Assembly (NCBI GenBank): GCA_020636255.1
Contig: JACJYE010000010.1
Coordinates: 273,564 to 337,563, forward strand
DNA: 64,000 nucleotides
Direction of reading: 5' to 3'
Source of the DNA: Lewinellaceae bacterium
GTDB lineage: Bacteria; Bacteroidota; Bacteroidia; Chitinophagales; Saprospiraceae
Shown: positions 17,280 to 25,567 of the stretch, in pieces
Layout of the letters: every line of letters starts with the position of its first letter
How positions within the stretch are numbered: position 1 is the first letter of the stretch
Made by a program: the position numbers and the translations under genes
The notes under the pieces: model-generated
The model's database searches: none
What the model was told of the DNA's origin: nothing
The model's input: the letters and a program-made list of their open reading frames with translations, nothing else

Positions 17280-18332
17280 TTAGCGCTCATTCGTATAGAT
17301 GTCGAGCTGGTCGCTACCCAGCCGTATGCGCGATACCGGGGCATACGGAAGCTGGGGCCCCGGCCGGCCTGGATAAAGGTGGCCGCTGCCGGTGATCACT
17401 CTTGCTTCGTCCCAGTAACCGGCCTGAATAAAGTGTTCGATGGTTTTGATGCCGCCTTCGACTAGCAGGGTAGCCAGCTTTCTGTTTGCCAGTTCTTCCA
17501 GCAGTGCAGCGATGGGATGCTCAACGTCCTGGAGCCGTATCAGGCCAGCGGGGTTTTCAGGCAGTGCCGTAGGACTGGTACAGGCCAGCAGCGTGGGAGC
17601 GGCCTTATCGAGCACTCCCAGGGTTTGAGGCAGCAGGCCGGAGCGGCTCAACACAATACGGGTGGGCGATTTGCCATACCATAGCCTGTTGGTGAGCTGA
17701 GGGTTGTCGGTGCGAGCCGTATGGGCGCCAATGAGAATAGCATCCACTTCGCTCCGCCATTTGTGGGCGAGGCGCCTGGAAAAAGGGTTGGAGAGCCAAT
17801 GCTGCCGGTTTTCCAGAGGGGCGAACATGCCGTTGGCCGATTGGGCGAACTTCAGGATGATGTACGGCCTGTTTTCCCGTACAAAAGTATTCCGGAATCT
17901 GCTAAGCCACTGCCCTTCCTTTTCCAGCGTGCCGACTACTACTTCCACGCCGCCTGCCCTGAGTCTTTCGACACCTGTTCCGTTGACGCCAGGTGTATGG
18001 TCGAGACAGGAAATGACAACTTTGGGTATTTTCTTTTCAAGAATGAGGTTGGTACAGGGCGGCGTATTGCCGAAAATAGTACAAGGCTCAAGAGAAACAT
18101 AAAGCGTGGAAAAAGGCAGGAGCTTTTTGTCTTCGGGCGCAACGCTGTTTACGGCATTGACCTCTGCATGGGACTGCCCATAAGCTTTGTGGTAACCTTC
18201 TCCGATAATGCGCCCGTTATGAACCAATACGGCGCCTACCATCGGATTTGGAGAAGTATACCCGGCGCCCAGCCTGGCAAGGCTGAAACAACGCCGCATG
18301 CAGGTTTCGTCCGTTGAAATATCCTTCGCCAT
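17280..18332 (-). CDS. ribD: Bifunctional riboflavin deaminase/reductase RibD
   Basis: A 350-residue enzyme catalysing the second and third steps of riboflavin synthesis: deamination of the pyrimidine ring and NADPH-dependent reduction of the ribosyl chain. The N-terminal CMP/dCMP deaminase-type zinc site is complete (His55-Ala-Glu57 in GQSHAEVNAV; Cys84 and Cys93 in EPCTIFGNTPPC). The C-terminal reductase domain shows ILKFAQSANGMFA, VDAILIGAHTARTDNPQLT and LVEGGIKTIEHFI. The length is typical. No other rib gene is adjacent, so it is probably a single-gene unit. Confidence 0.94.
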   Translation of the reverse strand: MAKDISTDETCMRRCFSLARLGAGYTSPNPMVGAVLVHNGRIIGEGYHKAYGQSHAEVNAVNSVAPEDKKLLPFSTLYVSLEPCTIFGNTPPCTNLILEKKIPKVVISCLDHTPGVNGTGVERLRAGGVEVVVGTLEKEGQWLSRFRNTFVRENRPYIILKFAQSANGMFAPLENRQHWLSNPFSRRLAHKWRSEVDAILIGAHTARTDNPQLTNRLWYGKSPTRIVLSRSGLLPQTLGVLDKAAPTLLACTSPTALPENPAGLIRLQDVEHPIAALLEELANRKLATLLVEGGIKTIEHFIQAGYWDEARVITGSGHLYPGRPGPQLPYAPVSRIRLGSDQLDIYTNER

Positions 18333-18541
18333 TTTTCCTTCTCAATAGGTGCCAGGCAATATATACTTCTGCTTTAACAAAAACATTACATCACGTTATT
18401 AAATATTTGGCAAATTCATTAATTTTCGCACAATCCATTCCCAGCCGAATATTGCTATAGGCTTTTTATAACTTCGCATTATATCATTCTCCCTTTGAAC
18501 ATAGCCTCAGAATTCTGATTATTCATCAAAACGAAAATCAA

Positions 18542-19099
18542 GTGTTATACAAAGTCAAACTTAAAAATGCGGATGAAACCGTATTGCTGGATGATGAGGT
18601 ATATGAGTATTTGACATCGGACCCCTATCTTGTCAGAGTAGATTTTATCAACAATCTGCGGCGGCATTCGAGTGGTTGTGCTGTATTTCAAAAAACCTGG
18701 AAAAAGGCGGATGGAGGGTACAAAACCGAGACGATCTATCTTCACAAGCTCATCGCAGAGAAATTCATGCTGGATTCCAGGACCAGGGACAAGAACCTGG
18801 TGGGGGCCCGCAACGGCAACAAACTGGATTGTCGATTGGAGAATATCATCTACCGGTCCCGTTCGGTGGCCAGCCGCAAGCGCAAAACCAGCAGTAAGAT
18901 TGGTTATACGGGCGTTTACAAAGAGAACAACCGGTACCGGGCAGTCATCTCTATTAACAGGAAATCTGTACACATAGGCATGTTTGACACACCAGAGGAA
19001 GCCGCGATGGCCTATAACAAAAAATCCAGGGAATTATACGGCGACGACGGCAAGCTCAATGTGATCAAATCGCGGAAAGGAGGAGAGGACGAAGAATGA
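18542..19099 (+). CDS. AP2-domain DNA-binding protein with degenerate HNH region
   Basis: A 185-residue basic protein with a GTG start (no early ATG exists). Residues about 75-115 resemble the HNH_3 fold of homing endonucleases: YLHKLIAEKFML, then NLVGARNGNKLDCRLENI. At the place where active enzymes have Asp/Asn-His (V-x-H-x-x-GNKLDNR) this protein has Gly-Ala, so the catalytic His appears lost. Residues about 122-178 form an AP2 domain: IGYTGVYKENNRYRAVISI, HIGMFDTPEEAAMAYNKKS and ELYGDDGKLN. The family is known from phage and homing HNH-AP2 nucleases and from plant AP2/ERF factors. Here it stands alone with no intron or split gene nearby, suggesting a domesticated DNA-binding or regulatory protein. 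That role is inference. Confidence 0.8.
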   Translation: MLYKVKLKNADETVLLDDEVYEYLTSDPYLVRVDFINNLRRHSSGCAVFQKTWKKADGGYKTETIYLHKLIAEKFMLDSRTRDKNLVGARNGNKLDCRLENIIYRSRSVASRKRKTSSKIGYTGVYKENNRYRAVISINRKSVHIGMFDTPEEAAMAYNKKSRELYGDDGKLNVIKSRKGGEDEE

Positions 19100-19113
19100 C
19101 GGGTTTTTCTTTG

Positions 19114-19782
19114 TTATCCTTTTACGGCCCGGGTCATCTCGCGTTTTCCCGGCGGCCCTTTCAGCGCTTCAATGGTAAAGCCCAGGTTCTTCAGCACCCG
19201 TTTGACGGCGCCTTTGGCACAATACGTTACCAAAACACCTCCTTCCCCTAAGGCATTGTACATCTTTTCAAGTACTGGTTCTTCCCAGAGATATGGCTGA
19301 GCACCGGGCGCGAATGCATCGTAGTAAACGATGTCGAAGGTATGCTCATACTGGGCCTCTTCGAGGCGAGACAGGCGTTTCCTAAAGGTAAAATAAGGCG
19401 TAATGGTGTGGGGTTGATCCCAGTCCAGTTCGTGCAGTTGCATGAAGTGCTCGGCGGCCTCTTCACCCAGCAGGGCCGGATAGTTCAGCAGCCGTGCCTC
19501 GCTGGCCTGCAGCGGGAAGGCTTCAATCGTTTCGTAATAGACACTGGTTCTGTGCCTTGAAGCTTCCAGCAGCGTAAGGACGGCATTCAGGCCCGTACCG
19601 AACCCTGCTTCGAGTATTGAAAGTTTGTTGCTTACGGGGGCCTTATACCGAAATCCGGATTCGATAAAGACGTGCATGGATTCCTGAATGGCGCCATATT
19701 TTGAATGGTAGCTGACGCCGTATTCTTCGGATAAGACAGAATGAGAGCCGTCCTGTGTTTCAAAAACGTGGCCTGCCTTCAT
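19114..19782 (-). CDS. mnmD: tRNA (5-methylaminomethyl-2-thiouridine-34) methyltransferase MnmD
   Basis: A 222-residue stand-alone methyltransferase equivalent to the N-terminal half of E. coli MnmC. It uses S-adenosylmethionine to finish the mnm5s2U34 wobble modification in tRNAs for Lys, Glu and Gln. The start TQDGSHSVLSEEYGVSYHSKYGA-type segment, the SAM-binding LEAGFGTGLNAVLTL and the DIVYYDAFAPGAQPYLW motif are all diagnostic; the C-terminus ends GPPGKREMTRAVKG. The MnmC oxidase domain is absent, as in the known MnmD-only lineage. It begins six bases after ytxJ, in one operon with it and the small lipoprotein. Confidence 0.92.
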   Translation of the reverse strand: MKAGHVFETQDGSHSVLSEEYGVSYHSKYGAIQESMHVFIESGFRYKAPVSNKLSILEAGFGTGLNAVLTLLEASRHRTSVYYETIEAFPLQASEARLLNYPALLGEEAAEHFMQLHELDWDQPHTITPYFTFRKRLSRLEEAQYEHTFDIVYYDAFAPGAQPYLWEEPVLEKMYNALGEGGVLVTYCAKGAVKRVLKNLGFTIEALKGPPGKREMTRAVKG

Positions 19783-19788
19783 GGCTTA

Positions 19789-20142
19789 TTAGACATTGAT
19801 GCTCAGTATGTTTTTTATGTCCTGTACGCGAATGCCCTGGTGTGAAGCGTGGTAAGTGCAACGCCCGTTCTGTATGAGAAGCACCTGAGGCGATTCGTGC
19901 CGGACCCCGAACGCTGTTGCGATAGTATTGGAAAGGCCCCGATAGGCTATCAGGTCCAGAAAATAAGCATCGAGCCCCTCTTTGCTGATATCCCAACTGT
20001 TTTCCAGGCGGGATTTCACCATCGAGCTCAAGGGGCATCGGGTGCTATGTTTAAAGATAATGCAGGGGGCTGGCCTCGAGGTTTCGGCGATGCCCATCAG
20101 TTGGCCGCTATCTGTTAGCGGCAACCAAGCTATTTTACTCAT
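19789..20142 (-). CDS. ytxJ: Bacillithiol-system redox protein YtxJ
   Basis: A 117-residue thioredoxin-fold protein. The key segment is IIFKHSTRCPLSSMVKSRLE, with a single active-site Cys (monothiol), and a later HESPQVLLIQNGRCTYHASH that is diagnostic for YtxJ. YtxJ proteins (monothiol bacilliredoxins) are linked to removal of bacillithiol from S-bacillithiolated proteins. The protein is cytoplasmic. The gene overlaps functionally with mnmD downstream (six-base gap) and is preceded by the small lipoprotein gene with a three-base gap. Presence of the bacillithiol pathway elsewhere in the genome is implied but not seen. Confidence 0.88.
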   Translation of the reverse strand: MSKIAWLPLTDSGQLMGIAETSRPAPCIIFKHSTRCPLSSMVKSRLENSWDISKEGLDAYFLDLIAYRGLSNTIATAFGVRHESPQVLLIQNGRCTYHASHQGIRVQDIKNILSINV

Positions 20143-20145
20143 TCG

Positions 20146-20304
20146 TTAAAAGCAGCTTATCACCGCATTGACTACAGTGGATAGTACGTCATCCATAGAG
20201 AAATTGCTGGGGCAACCATATCCGCGGTTACAGGAGGAGAGAACAGCGGCGATGGCCACAACGGCTAAAAAAGTGCCCTTTCTTCTGAGGTTCTTGATTT
20301 TCAT
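20146..20304 (-). CDS. Small lipoprotein, 52 residues
   Basis: Starts at the ATG at 20304 (MKIKNLRRKGTFLAVV), which yields a compact lipoprotein signal with lipobox VLSSC and a mature part of about 29 residues containing two more Cys residues (GCPSNF and the last but one residue). A longer frame from 20421 is rejected because the extension has no coding character and hides the signal sequence. I do not recognise the function. The three-base spacing to ytxJ makes co-transcription almost certain, and the Cys content suggests a thiol or metal link, but this is speculation. Confidence 0.7.
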   Translation of the reverse strand: MKIKNLRRKGTFLAVVAIAAVLSSCNRGYGCPSNFSMDDVLSTVVNAVISCF

Positions 20305-20478
20305 TGACTCTTTAATTTTGGATATGTTCAAATAAATCTGCCTTGAATGCTTTGGAAACGCCTCATGTGGGAGGCTTATTATCAAATGAAAAGGCAAAAA
20401 TAGTAAAACAGCGGCATTCATGCCACATTATTGTAGCTCAAGTGGGATTTAACAATGTTGAACAAGAGCTGGAGCGTA

Positions 20479-20508
20479 TTGTTAATCCAGGTAGTTTTGC
20501 TATTTTTG
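20479..20508 (+). promoter_or_regulatory. Candidate pdhB promoter
   Basis: TTG (20479-20481) and TATTTTTG (20501-20508) are arranged like a Bacteroidota -33/-7 pair. A second match TAGTTTTG overlaps just upstream (20492-20499). The leader to the ATG at 20610 would be about 95 bases. Confidence 0.4.
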
Positions 20509-20609
20509 CGTACCAGTTGCGGGGCCGGGAGCGTGTAAGATACAGGGCCTGTGTGCCATAAAGAGCCTGCGCTGCCGCAGAACATTCACTCATGCTAATA
20601 AACTAGACA

Positions 20610-21596
20610 ATGGCAAGAAAGCTGGCATTACGCGACGCATTGCGCGAAGCCATGATAGAAGAAATGCGCAGAGATGATACTGTTTTCCTGATGGGGGAGG
20701 AGGTCGCCGAATACGATGGCGCCTATAAGGTCAGCAAAGGAATGCTCGAAGAATTCGGCTCCCGGCGTGTCATCGACACGCCGATCGCGGAACTCGGCTT
20801 TGCAGGCATTGGCGTTGGAGCTGCCATGAATGGCCTGCGCCCGATCGTAGAATTTATGACCTGGAACTTTGCCGTCCTGGCTTTTGACCAGATCGTCAAT
20901 AATGCCGCCAAGACGCTTTCTCAGTCTGCCGGCCAGTTCAAATGCCCTATCGTATTCCGGGGGCCTTCCGGCAGCGCCGGCCAGCTGGCGCAGCAGCACT
21001 CTCAAACCTTTGAAAGCTGGCTGGCCAATGTGCCCGGCCTGAAGGTAGTATCCTGCGTAGACCCTGCAGATGCCAAAGGCCTGCTTAAATCCGCCATACG
21101 CGATGACGACCCGGTATGTATGATGGAGTCAGAGCTTCTTTATGGCTTTGAAGGGGAAGTGCCGGAAGGGGAATACCTGGTGCCGATCGGCAAGGCAGCA
21201 GTGCGGAAACAAGGTTCTGATATTACGCTTGTTTCCTTTAACAAGATGATGCTGCCGACGCTGGAGGCTGCTGAAGAACTTGCTAAAGAGGGGATTTCAG
21301 CCGAGGTGATCGACCTGCGTACTATCCGCCCGCTGGACTATCAGACGATCGTGGAATCCGTCAAAAAAACCAATCGCCTGGTCGTTATCGACGAATCGTG
21401 GCCCCTTGCCGGGATATCCTCAGAGGTAGCCTACGGCACTCAAAAATACGCCTTTGATTACCTCGACGCTCCCGTAACGCGGGTTAATGCCGCCGACACC
21501 TCACTGCCATACGCGCCGACAATGATAGACGCCTACCTGCCAAATGCGGAAAAGATCGTAAAAGCAGCTAAGGATGTAATGTATATCCGGTACTAG
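20610..21596 (+). CDS. pdhB: Pyruvate dehydrogenase E1 component, beta subunit
   Basis: A 328-residue subunit of the alpha2beta2 E1 that decarboxylates pyruvate with thiamine diphosphate and hands acetyl groups to lipoyl-E2. Characteristic segments: LRDALREAMIEEMRRDDTVF, MGEEVAEYDGAYKVSKGM, DTPIAELGFAGIGVGAAM, PIVEFMTWNFAVLAFDQIVN, GPSGSAGQLAQQHSQTFESW and LRTIRPLDYQTI. The pyruvate-type (rather than branched-chain) call rests on EYDGAYKVSKG and the family length. The alpha subunit, E2 and E3 genes are not adjacent. The TSUP transporter gene starts at or 11 bases after the pdhB stop. Confidence 0.93.
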   Translation: MARKLALRDALREAMIEEMRRDDTVFLMGEEVAEYDGAYKVSKGMLEEFGSRRVIDTPIAELGFAGIGVGAAMNGLRPIVEFMTWNFAVLAFDQIVNNAAKTLSQSAGQFKCPIVFRGPSGSAGQLAQQHSQTFESWLANVPGLKVVSCVDPADAKGLLKSAIRDDDPVCMMESELLYGFEGEVPEGEYLVPIGKAAVRKQGSDITLVSFNKMMLPTLEAAEELAKEGISAEVIDLRTIRPLDYQTIVESVKKTNRLVVIDESWPLAGISSEVAYGTQKYAFDYLDAPVTRVNAADTSLPYAPTMIDAYLPNAEKIVKAAKDVMYIRY

Positions 21597-21607
21597 TGCT
21601 TTTGCAG

Positions 21608-22351
21608 ATGCCCTGGCAGCACTGGTTCTGGCTCATGTTCAGCGCCTTTCTCATCGGAATGGCCAAAGCCGGCGTCAAGGGTATGGGCATGATAGCTGTA
21701 CCGGTTATGGCCGCTGTATTCGGCGGCAAGGCATCTGCGGGGCTGGTCCTTCCCTTGTTGTCGATGGCCGACGTTTTTGCTGTATCTCATTACAACAGGC
21801 ATGCCGAGTGGAAATACATTCGCCGTTTATTGCCTGCGGCTATGCTGGGGGTGGGTATCGGCATCTGGGTGGGTTATCGCGTTAGCGATGAAGCTTTTAC
21901 AGGCCTGATCGGCGTGATCATTATTTCAAGCCTGGCTCTGATGGTTGTACAGGAGCGTGCCGTGTTGCCCGATACGCTTGTGAGCAGTTGGGGGTTCGCC
22001 TCCCTTTTTGGAATAATGGGCGGTTTCAGCACGATGATCGGCAATGCAGCCGGGCCGGTGATGGCCGTATACCTGCTGGCTACGCGTATTCCCAAGAATA
22101 ATTATATCGGCACGACAGCCTGGTTCTTTATGATCATTAATCTCTTCAAAGCCCCTTTCCACGTTTTCATCTGGGGCACCATCACGTTGAGGAGTTTTCT
22201 GGTTGACGTGGCTGCTTTACCTGCCGTATTTCTGGGTATATTCCTGGGTATCAAGATCGTAAAACATATTCCTGAAAAAGCTTTCCGGTATTTTGTACTC
22301 GTGATGACCACGATAATCTCATTGCGTTTGCTGTGGGTGTGGTTCAGTTAA
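21608..22351 (+). CDS. TSUP (TauE/SafE) family membrane permease
   Basis: A 247-residue integral membrane protein with about eight hydrophobic segments and the typical two-fold TSUP pattern: FSAFLIGMAKAGVKGMGMI near the N-terminus and FGIMGGFSTMIGNAAGPVM at the start of the second half. The family moves sulfite, sulfonates, thiosulfate or other anions across the inner membrane; the substrate is not readable here. The start is set at the ATG at 21608; a GTG at 21596 overlapping the pdhB stop by one base is equally in frame and adds four residues. Confidence 0.85.
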   Translation: MPWQHWFWLMFSAFLIGMAKAGVKGMGMIAVPVMAAVFGGKASAGLVLPLLSMADVFAVSHYNRHAEWKYIRRLLPAAMLGVGIGIWVGYRVSDEAFTGLIGVIIISSLALMVVQERAVLPDTLVSSWGFASLFGIMGGFSTMIGNAAGPVMAVYLLATRIPKNNYIGTTAWFFMIINLFKAPFHVFIWGTITLRSFLVDVAALPAVFLGIFLGIKIVKHIPEKAFRYFVLVMTTIISLRLLWVWFS

Positions 22352-22694
22352 GGCAGCGAAGTTTGTATTACACTGATAATCATACGGTTATAGGTTTTCC
22401 GTTTTTTTTCTTTTCCAGCAAAACAATTTTCCAAGGCTGGCGTTTAAGAGATTATTCAATATCCAAAATGAATCTTTAATCCCATGCTGACCCTTTTGAT
22501 CCTCTCCGTGTTATGGAGTAAGCGCCACAATGTGCGCAGATTCCTTTTTCAGTTTTCCCCGGTTTGCCGCCTTTTTGCTGTTCAGTGCGTAAAAGCATAG
22601 GCAGAGTAGGGTAGTGGCCTAAAAAAAGGCCCGGTGACATTTCTCACTTTATAGTGAGGAGGTAATGCTTTTTTTTGCATGAAAATTCTCGATC
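22352..22694. other. 343-bp intergenic region with a start-codon hairpin
   Basis: No gene is supported. The 3' end is structured. A purine-rich GAGGAGG (22656-22663 region) is followed by a five-codon frame ATG CTT TTT TTT GCA TGA (22665-22682), and the inverted repeat TTTTTGCATG / CATGCAAAAA (22672-22681 and 22694-22703) covers the start codon of the next gene at 22695. A short hairpin GGCC-A7-GGCC lies near 22616-22631. Confidence 0.5.
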
Positions 22695-23228
22695 ATGCAA
22701 AAAGCCCCTGTTTTATTATCTATTCTCTTCGCATTCATCGCCTTTCCGCTTATGTCCCAGCACGCCACTTCCGAGGAAGAAGCGCATGCTGTTGAGCACT
22801 GGAGAGCAGCCTTGCTAATCGGGCACACTTTCGTACCTGCCGGTGAAGCCAAGGACCATTTAGCCATACCTTCCTGGGGTGTAGACCTGGAGTATTGGGT
22901 GAGCCACAAGTGGGGTTTAGGGCTCCACTCGGACCTGGAGATCCAGTCATTCATCGTAGAACGGGACAACGAAGAATTACTCGAGCGGGAATATCCGGCA
23001 GTACTGACCATGGATGTGCTCTTCAAGCCGTGGAGGGGGCTGGCCGTCCAGGCAGGGCCGGGTATAGAAATAGAGCCTAAGGAAAATTTTTTTTTAGTTC
23101 GGTTTGGCATAGAGTATGAGTTTGAGGTAGGCCATGGGTGGGATATAGCCCCCAACCTGTTTTACGATACCCGTAGTGAAGCTTTTGATACCTGGTCTAT
23201 TGCCCTTGGGGTTGGAAAACGCTTTTGA
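22695..23228 (+). CDS. Exported beta-barrel-like protein, unknown function
   Basis: A 177-residue protein with a Sec signal sequence (VLLSILFAFIAFPLMSQ) and a mature part rich in alternating hydrophobic/aromatic strands (WGVDLEYWVSHKWGLGLHSD, LAVQAGPGIEIEPKENFFLV, WSIALGVGKRF) that end in a terminal Phe, as outer-membrane beta-barrels do. With about 155 mature residues it could form an eight-stranded barrel of the OmpA/OmpW-like size class. No specific family is recognised. The start codon is buried in an inverted repeat (see findings). Confidence 0.7.
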   Translation: MQKAPVLLSILFAFIAFPLMSQHATSEEEAHAVEHWRAALLIGHTFVPAGEAKDHLAIPSWGVDLEYWVSHKWGLGLHSDLEIQSFIVERDNEELLEREYPAVLTMDVLFKPWRGLAVQAGPGIEIEPKENFFLVRFGIEYEFEVGHGWDIAPNLFYDTRSEAFDTWSIALGVGKRF

Positions 23229-23294
23229 CGTGTTGGGAAAATTTCCGCCTTCCAAAAAGTCTTTCTATGTTCGCAGGGCATATATGAAAATGGA

Positions 23295-24449
23295 ATGCCC
23301 AATACTTCAGACTTCAAGAGCATAGAGATACTCCAGGGAGGGGAGGGGTATTTCCAGCGCTTGCTTTGGCTCATCGAAAGCGCCCGGGAAGTAATACATT
23401 TACAATATTACATCCTTAGCGACGACCCGTCGGGGAGGGAAATACAGCAGGCGTTGTTAAACGCGAGGAGCAGGGGAGTAGAGGTGAACGTTCTGCTGGA
23501 CGGGGTCGGCAGCATGAACCTATCCAGGCGTTTTCGCAAGGGGCTGGTGGACGCAGGTGTCACGCTTCGTTTTTTTTCGCCTGTAAAATTTTCCATTCCC
23601 TTCCGCACGGGCAGAAGGTTGCATCTCAAGCTGGCTGTATTTGACCGCAGTTTTGCACTGGTAGGGGGGCTCAATATTGCCGAGCGGTACCGCGGCAATG
23701 CTGAGGAACCGCCTTGGCTCGATTTTGCTGTTCTTATAGAAGGAGATATCTGCGGAGAACTCGCTGAGCTGGCTGCCAGTTTGCTTGCAAAGAGGCCTTA
23801 TCCGAAAATCCCGATCAAAAGGCTTTTGGGAAAGCCGCCTTTAGGCAGGCAGAAAGTTGAAGTTCGTCTCAACGACGTCTTTCAGGGGCGGCGTGAAATA
23901 CGCAGAGGGTATAACAGGGCGATCAGCAGCGCCAGAAAATCCCTGACTGTGGTGGCCAGCTATTTTCTACCGAAACGCAGAATGGTGAAACTCCTGTGTA
24001 AAGCCGCTTCCAGAGGGGTAGAGGTACGGCTGATCCTCCCCGGGCAAAGCGATGTGCTTTTTTATGGCACGGCTGTTAAGTATCTGTATCCCATGCTCTT
24101 AAAATCCGGTGTCCGGCTTTTTGAATATCAGCCGGCAGTACTGCATGCCAAGGCGGTGGTAGCTGATGACAAGTGGTGCAGCATAGGCTCTTTTAACCTG
24201 AATGACCTCAGCGAACTGTTGAGCATAGAGCTAAACATTGAGATCTTTGACGAAAATGTAGCCTGCGCCTTTCAGGAGCGCCTCGATGAAATCATGCAGC
24301 GCGACTGCTTAGAAGCCCGTGCGGAGGACTACCTGAAAGCTTCCACGTTTTCCCGCTTTAAACGGAAGTTGTTCTACCTTGGCATCATACAATCCATTCG
24401 CCTTTTGCATTGGTTTACAGAAGACAACAGGGAGACGCCGCCTTCCTGA
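23295..24449 (+). CDS. Phospholipase D-like / cardiolipin synthase-type enzyme
   Basis: A 384-residue protein with two phospholipase D HKD motifs: HLKLAVFDRSFALVGGLNI (His110) and HAKAVVADDKWCSIGSFNLN (His284), both complete. The order and spacing match bacterial cardiolipin synthases of the ClsB kind, which lack the N-terminal TM hairpin; none is present here. The N-terminal IHLQYYILSDDPSGREI and the middle TVVASYFLPKRRMVKLL also fit. The likely reaction is phosphatidyl transfer between phosphatidylglycerol molecules or another alcohol acceptor at the inner membrane. It ends close to a convergent glucosaminidase gene. Confidence 0.88.
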   Translation: MPNTSDFKSIEILQGGEGYFQRLLWLIESAREVIHLQYYILSDDPSGREIQQALLNARSRGVEVNVLLDGVGSMNLSRRFRKGLVDAGVTLRFFSPVKFSIPFRTGRRLHLKLAVFDRSFALVGGLNIAERYRGNAEEPPWLDFAVLIEGDICGELAELAASLLAKRPYPKIPIKRLLGKPPLGRQKVEVRLNDVFQGRREIRRGYNRAISSARKSLTVVASYFLPKRRMVKLLCKAASRGVEVRLILPGQSDVLFYGTAVKYLYPMLLKSGVRLFEYQPAVLHAKAVVADDKWCSIGSFNLNDLSELLSIELNIEIFDENVACAFQERLDEIMQRDCLEARAEDYLKASTFSRFKRKLFYLGIIQSIRLLHWFTEDNRETPPS

Positions 24450-24457
24450 GCGGAAAG

Positions 24458-25567
24458 TCATTGCACCCGGATCTGCATGCCCAGCCGGATCAGGTTATCT
24501 GATAAATTGTTCAGTCGTTTTAACGTTTCAACATCTGTCTGATAGCGCTGTGCGATATTCCAGAGCGTATCGCCTTTTACGACAGTATGAAAAACGGGCC
24601 CTGTGCCTGTCGGTGTGGGTGAGGGCTGAAGCGCAGGCGTTTCCTTCGTTTTCCATCCGCGCAGTTTGATCACTTCGCCCGCGGCGGGCTCCTGGCCTGG
24701 CTCGAGGCGGTTGCGTGCGCGCAACTTATCGAGCTGGATACCATATCGTTGCGCGATATCGTACATGGTCTCGGAGGGTTGCACAATGTGGGTATCCACA
24801 GGCCCTCTGAATGCCCGCCTCTTGGGCGCGAGATATACTTTCTGCCCTGCGGGCAGCAGGTAACCCGTTGGCAGGTTTTCGTTATAGACCAGAAGGTCGC
24901 CTACCGACACCTGTGTTCGCAGAGCGATATCGCTGGCTGTTTCGTATCCAGATGCCAGGGTAAAAGTTACGTTATTGGTCGTAGCGATGATCGGAGAGAC
25001 AGCAGGGGTAGCCGGTTCTGACGGAGGCTGGTCATATTTTGAAAGCCCGTAGCGCTCTATCAGGCCGATCAACTGTGCGGCATAAGTAAGGCTTGTGGCA
25101 TAACCGGCCTGTTGCAGGCCATTGGCCCACCCCTTATAATCAGAAGGGGCAAGCTGAAAAAGGAAGCCATAACGCGATGCTTTTTGCGGAGAAATGATGA
25201 AGCTGGAATGGTCGACAAAACTGCCTTCTGCAGTAGGGTAGGAGCGAAAACAGGATTCCATCAGATAGCCTTCCGGGCTATAGTCGTCATCTTTTTTAAA
25301 ATAGGCTGCCCCATTCCAGTCGCTGCCGCATTTTATCCCGAAATGGTTGTTGGCTTGTACGGCCAGTTCGCTACTGCCTGCGTTCGACTCCAGGATGCCC
25401 TGGGCAAGGGTTATGCTGGCCGGTATCCCCGTGCGGGCCATTTCCCGTATAGCGATGTCTTTGAAGCGATCGATGTAGGCGCTTTGGGCCGGGCTTGTTT
25501 GCCCATAAAGACACTGGCATGAAAGCCAAAAAAAAGCTACTGGCAGGATGTTTTTCACTAGGTTCAT
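24458..25567 (-). CDS. Secreted glucosaminidase with three LysM domains
   Basis: A 369-residue peptidoglycan hydrolase. After a signal sequence (NILPVAFFWLSCQCLYGQ), residues about 30-178 form a glucosaminidase domain (FlgJ/LytG-like): IPASITLAQGILESNAGSSE with catalytic Glu, NNHFGIKC, and YKGWANGLQQAGYATSLTYA. Three LysM repeats follow: a divergent one at about 200-250, then HIVQPSETMYDIAQRYGIQL (about 258-302) and HTVVKGDTLWNIAQRYQTDV (about 325-369), the last ending at the C-terminus. It should cleave the glycan backbone in the periplasm while LysM binds N-acetylglucosamine. A paralogous catalytic domain is encoded at 41338-42189. Confidence 0.92.
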   Translation of the reverse strand: MNLVKNILPVAFFWLSCQCLYGQTSPAQSAYIDRFKDIAIREMARTGIPASITLAQGILESNAGSSELAVQANNHFGIKCGSDWNGAAYFKKDDDYSPEGYLMESCFRSYPTAEGSFVDHSSFIISPQKASRYGFLFQLAPSDYKGWANGLQQAGYATSLTYAAQLIGLIERYGLSKYDQPPSEPATPAVSPIIATTNNVTFTLASGYETASDIALRTQVSVGDLLVYNENLPTGYLLPAGQKVYLAPKRRAFRGPVDTHIVQPSETMYDIAQRYGIQLDKLRARNRLEPGQEPAAGEVIKLRGWKTKETPALQPSPTPTGTGPVFHTVVKGDTLWNIAQRYQTDVETLKRLNNLSDNLIRLGMQIRVQ

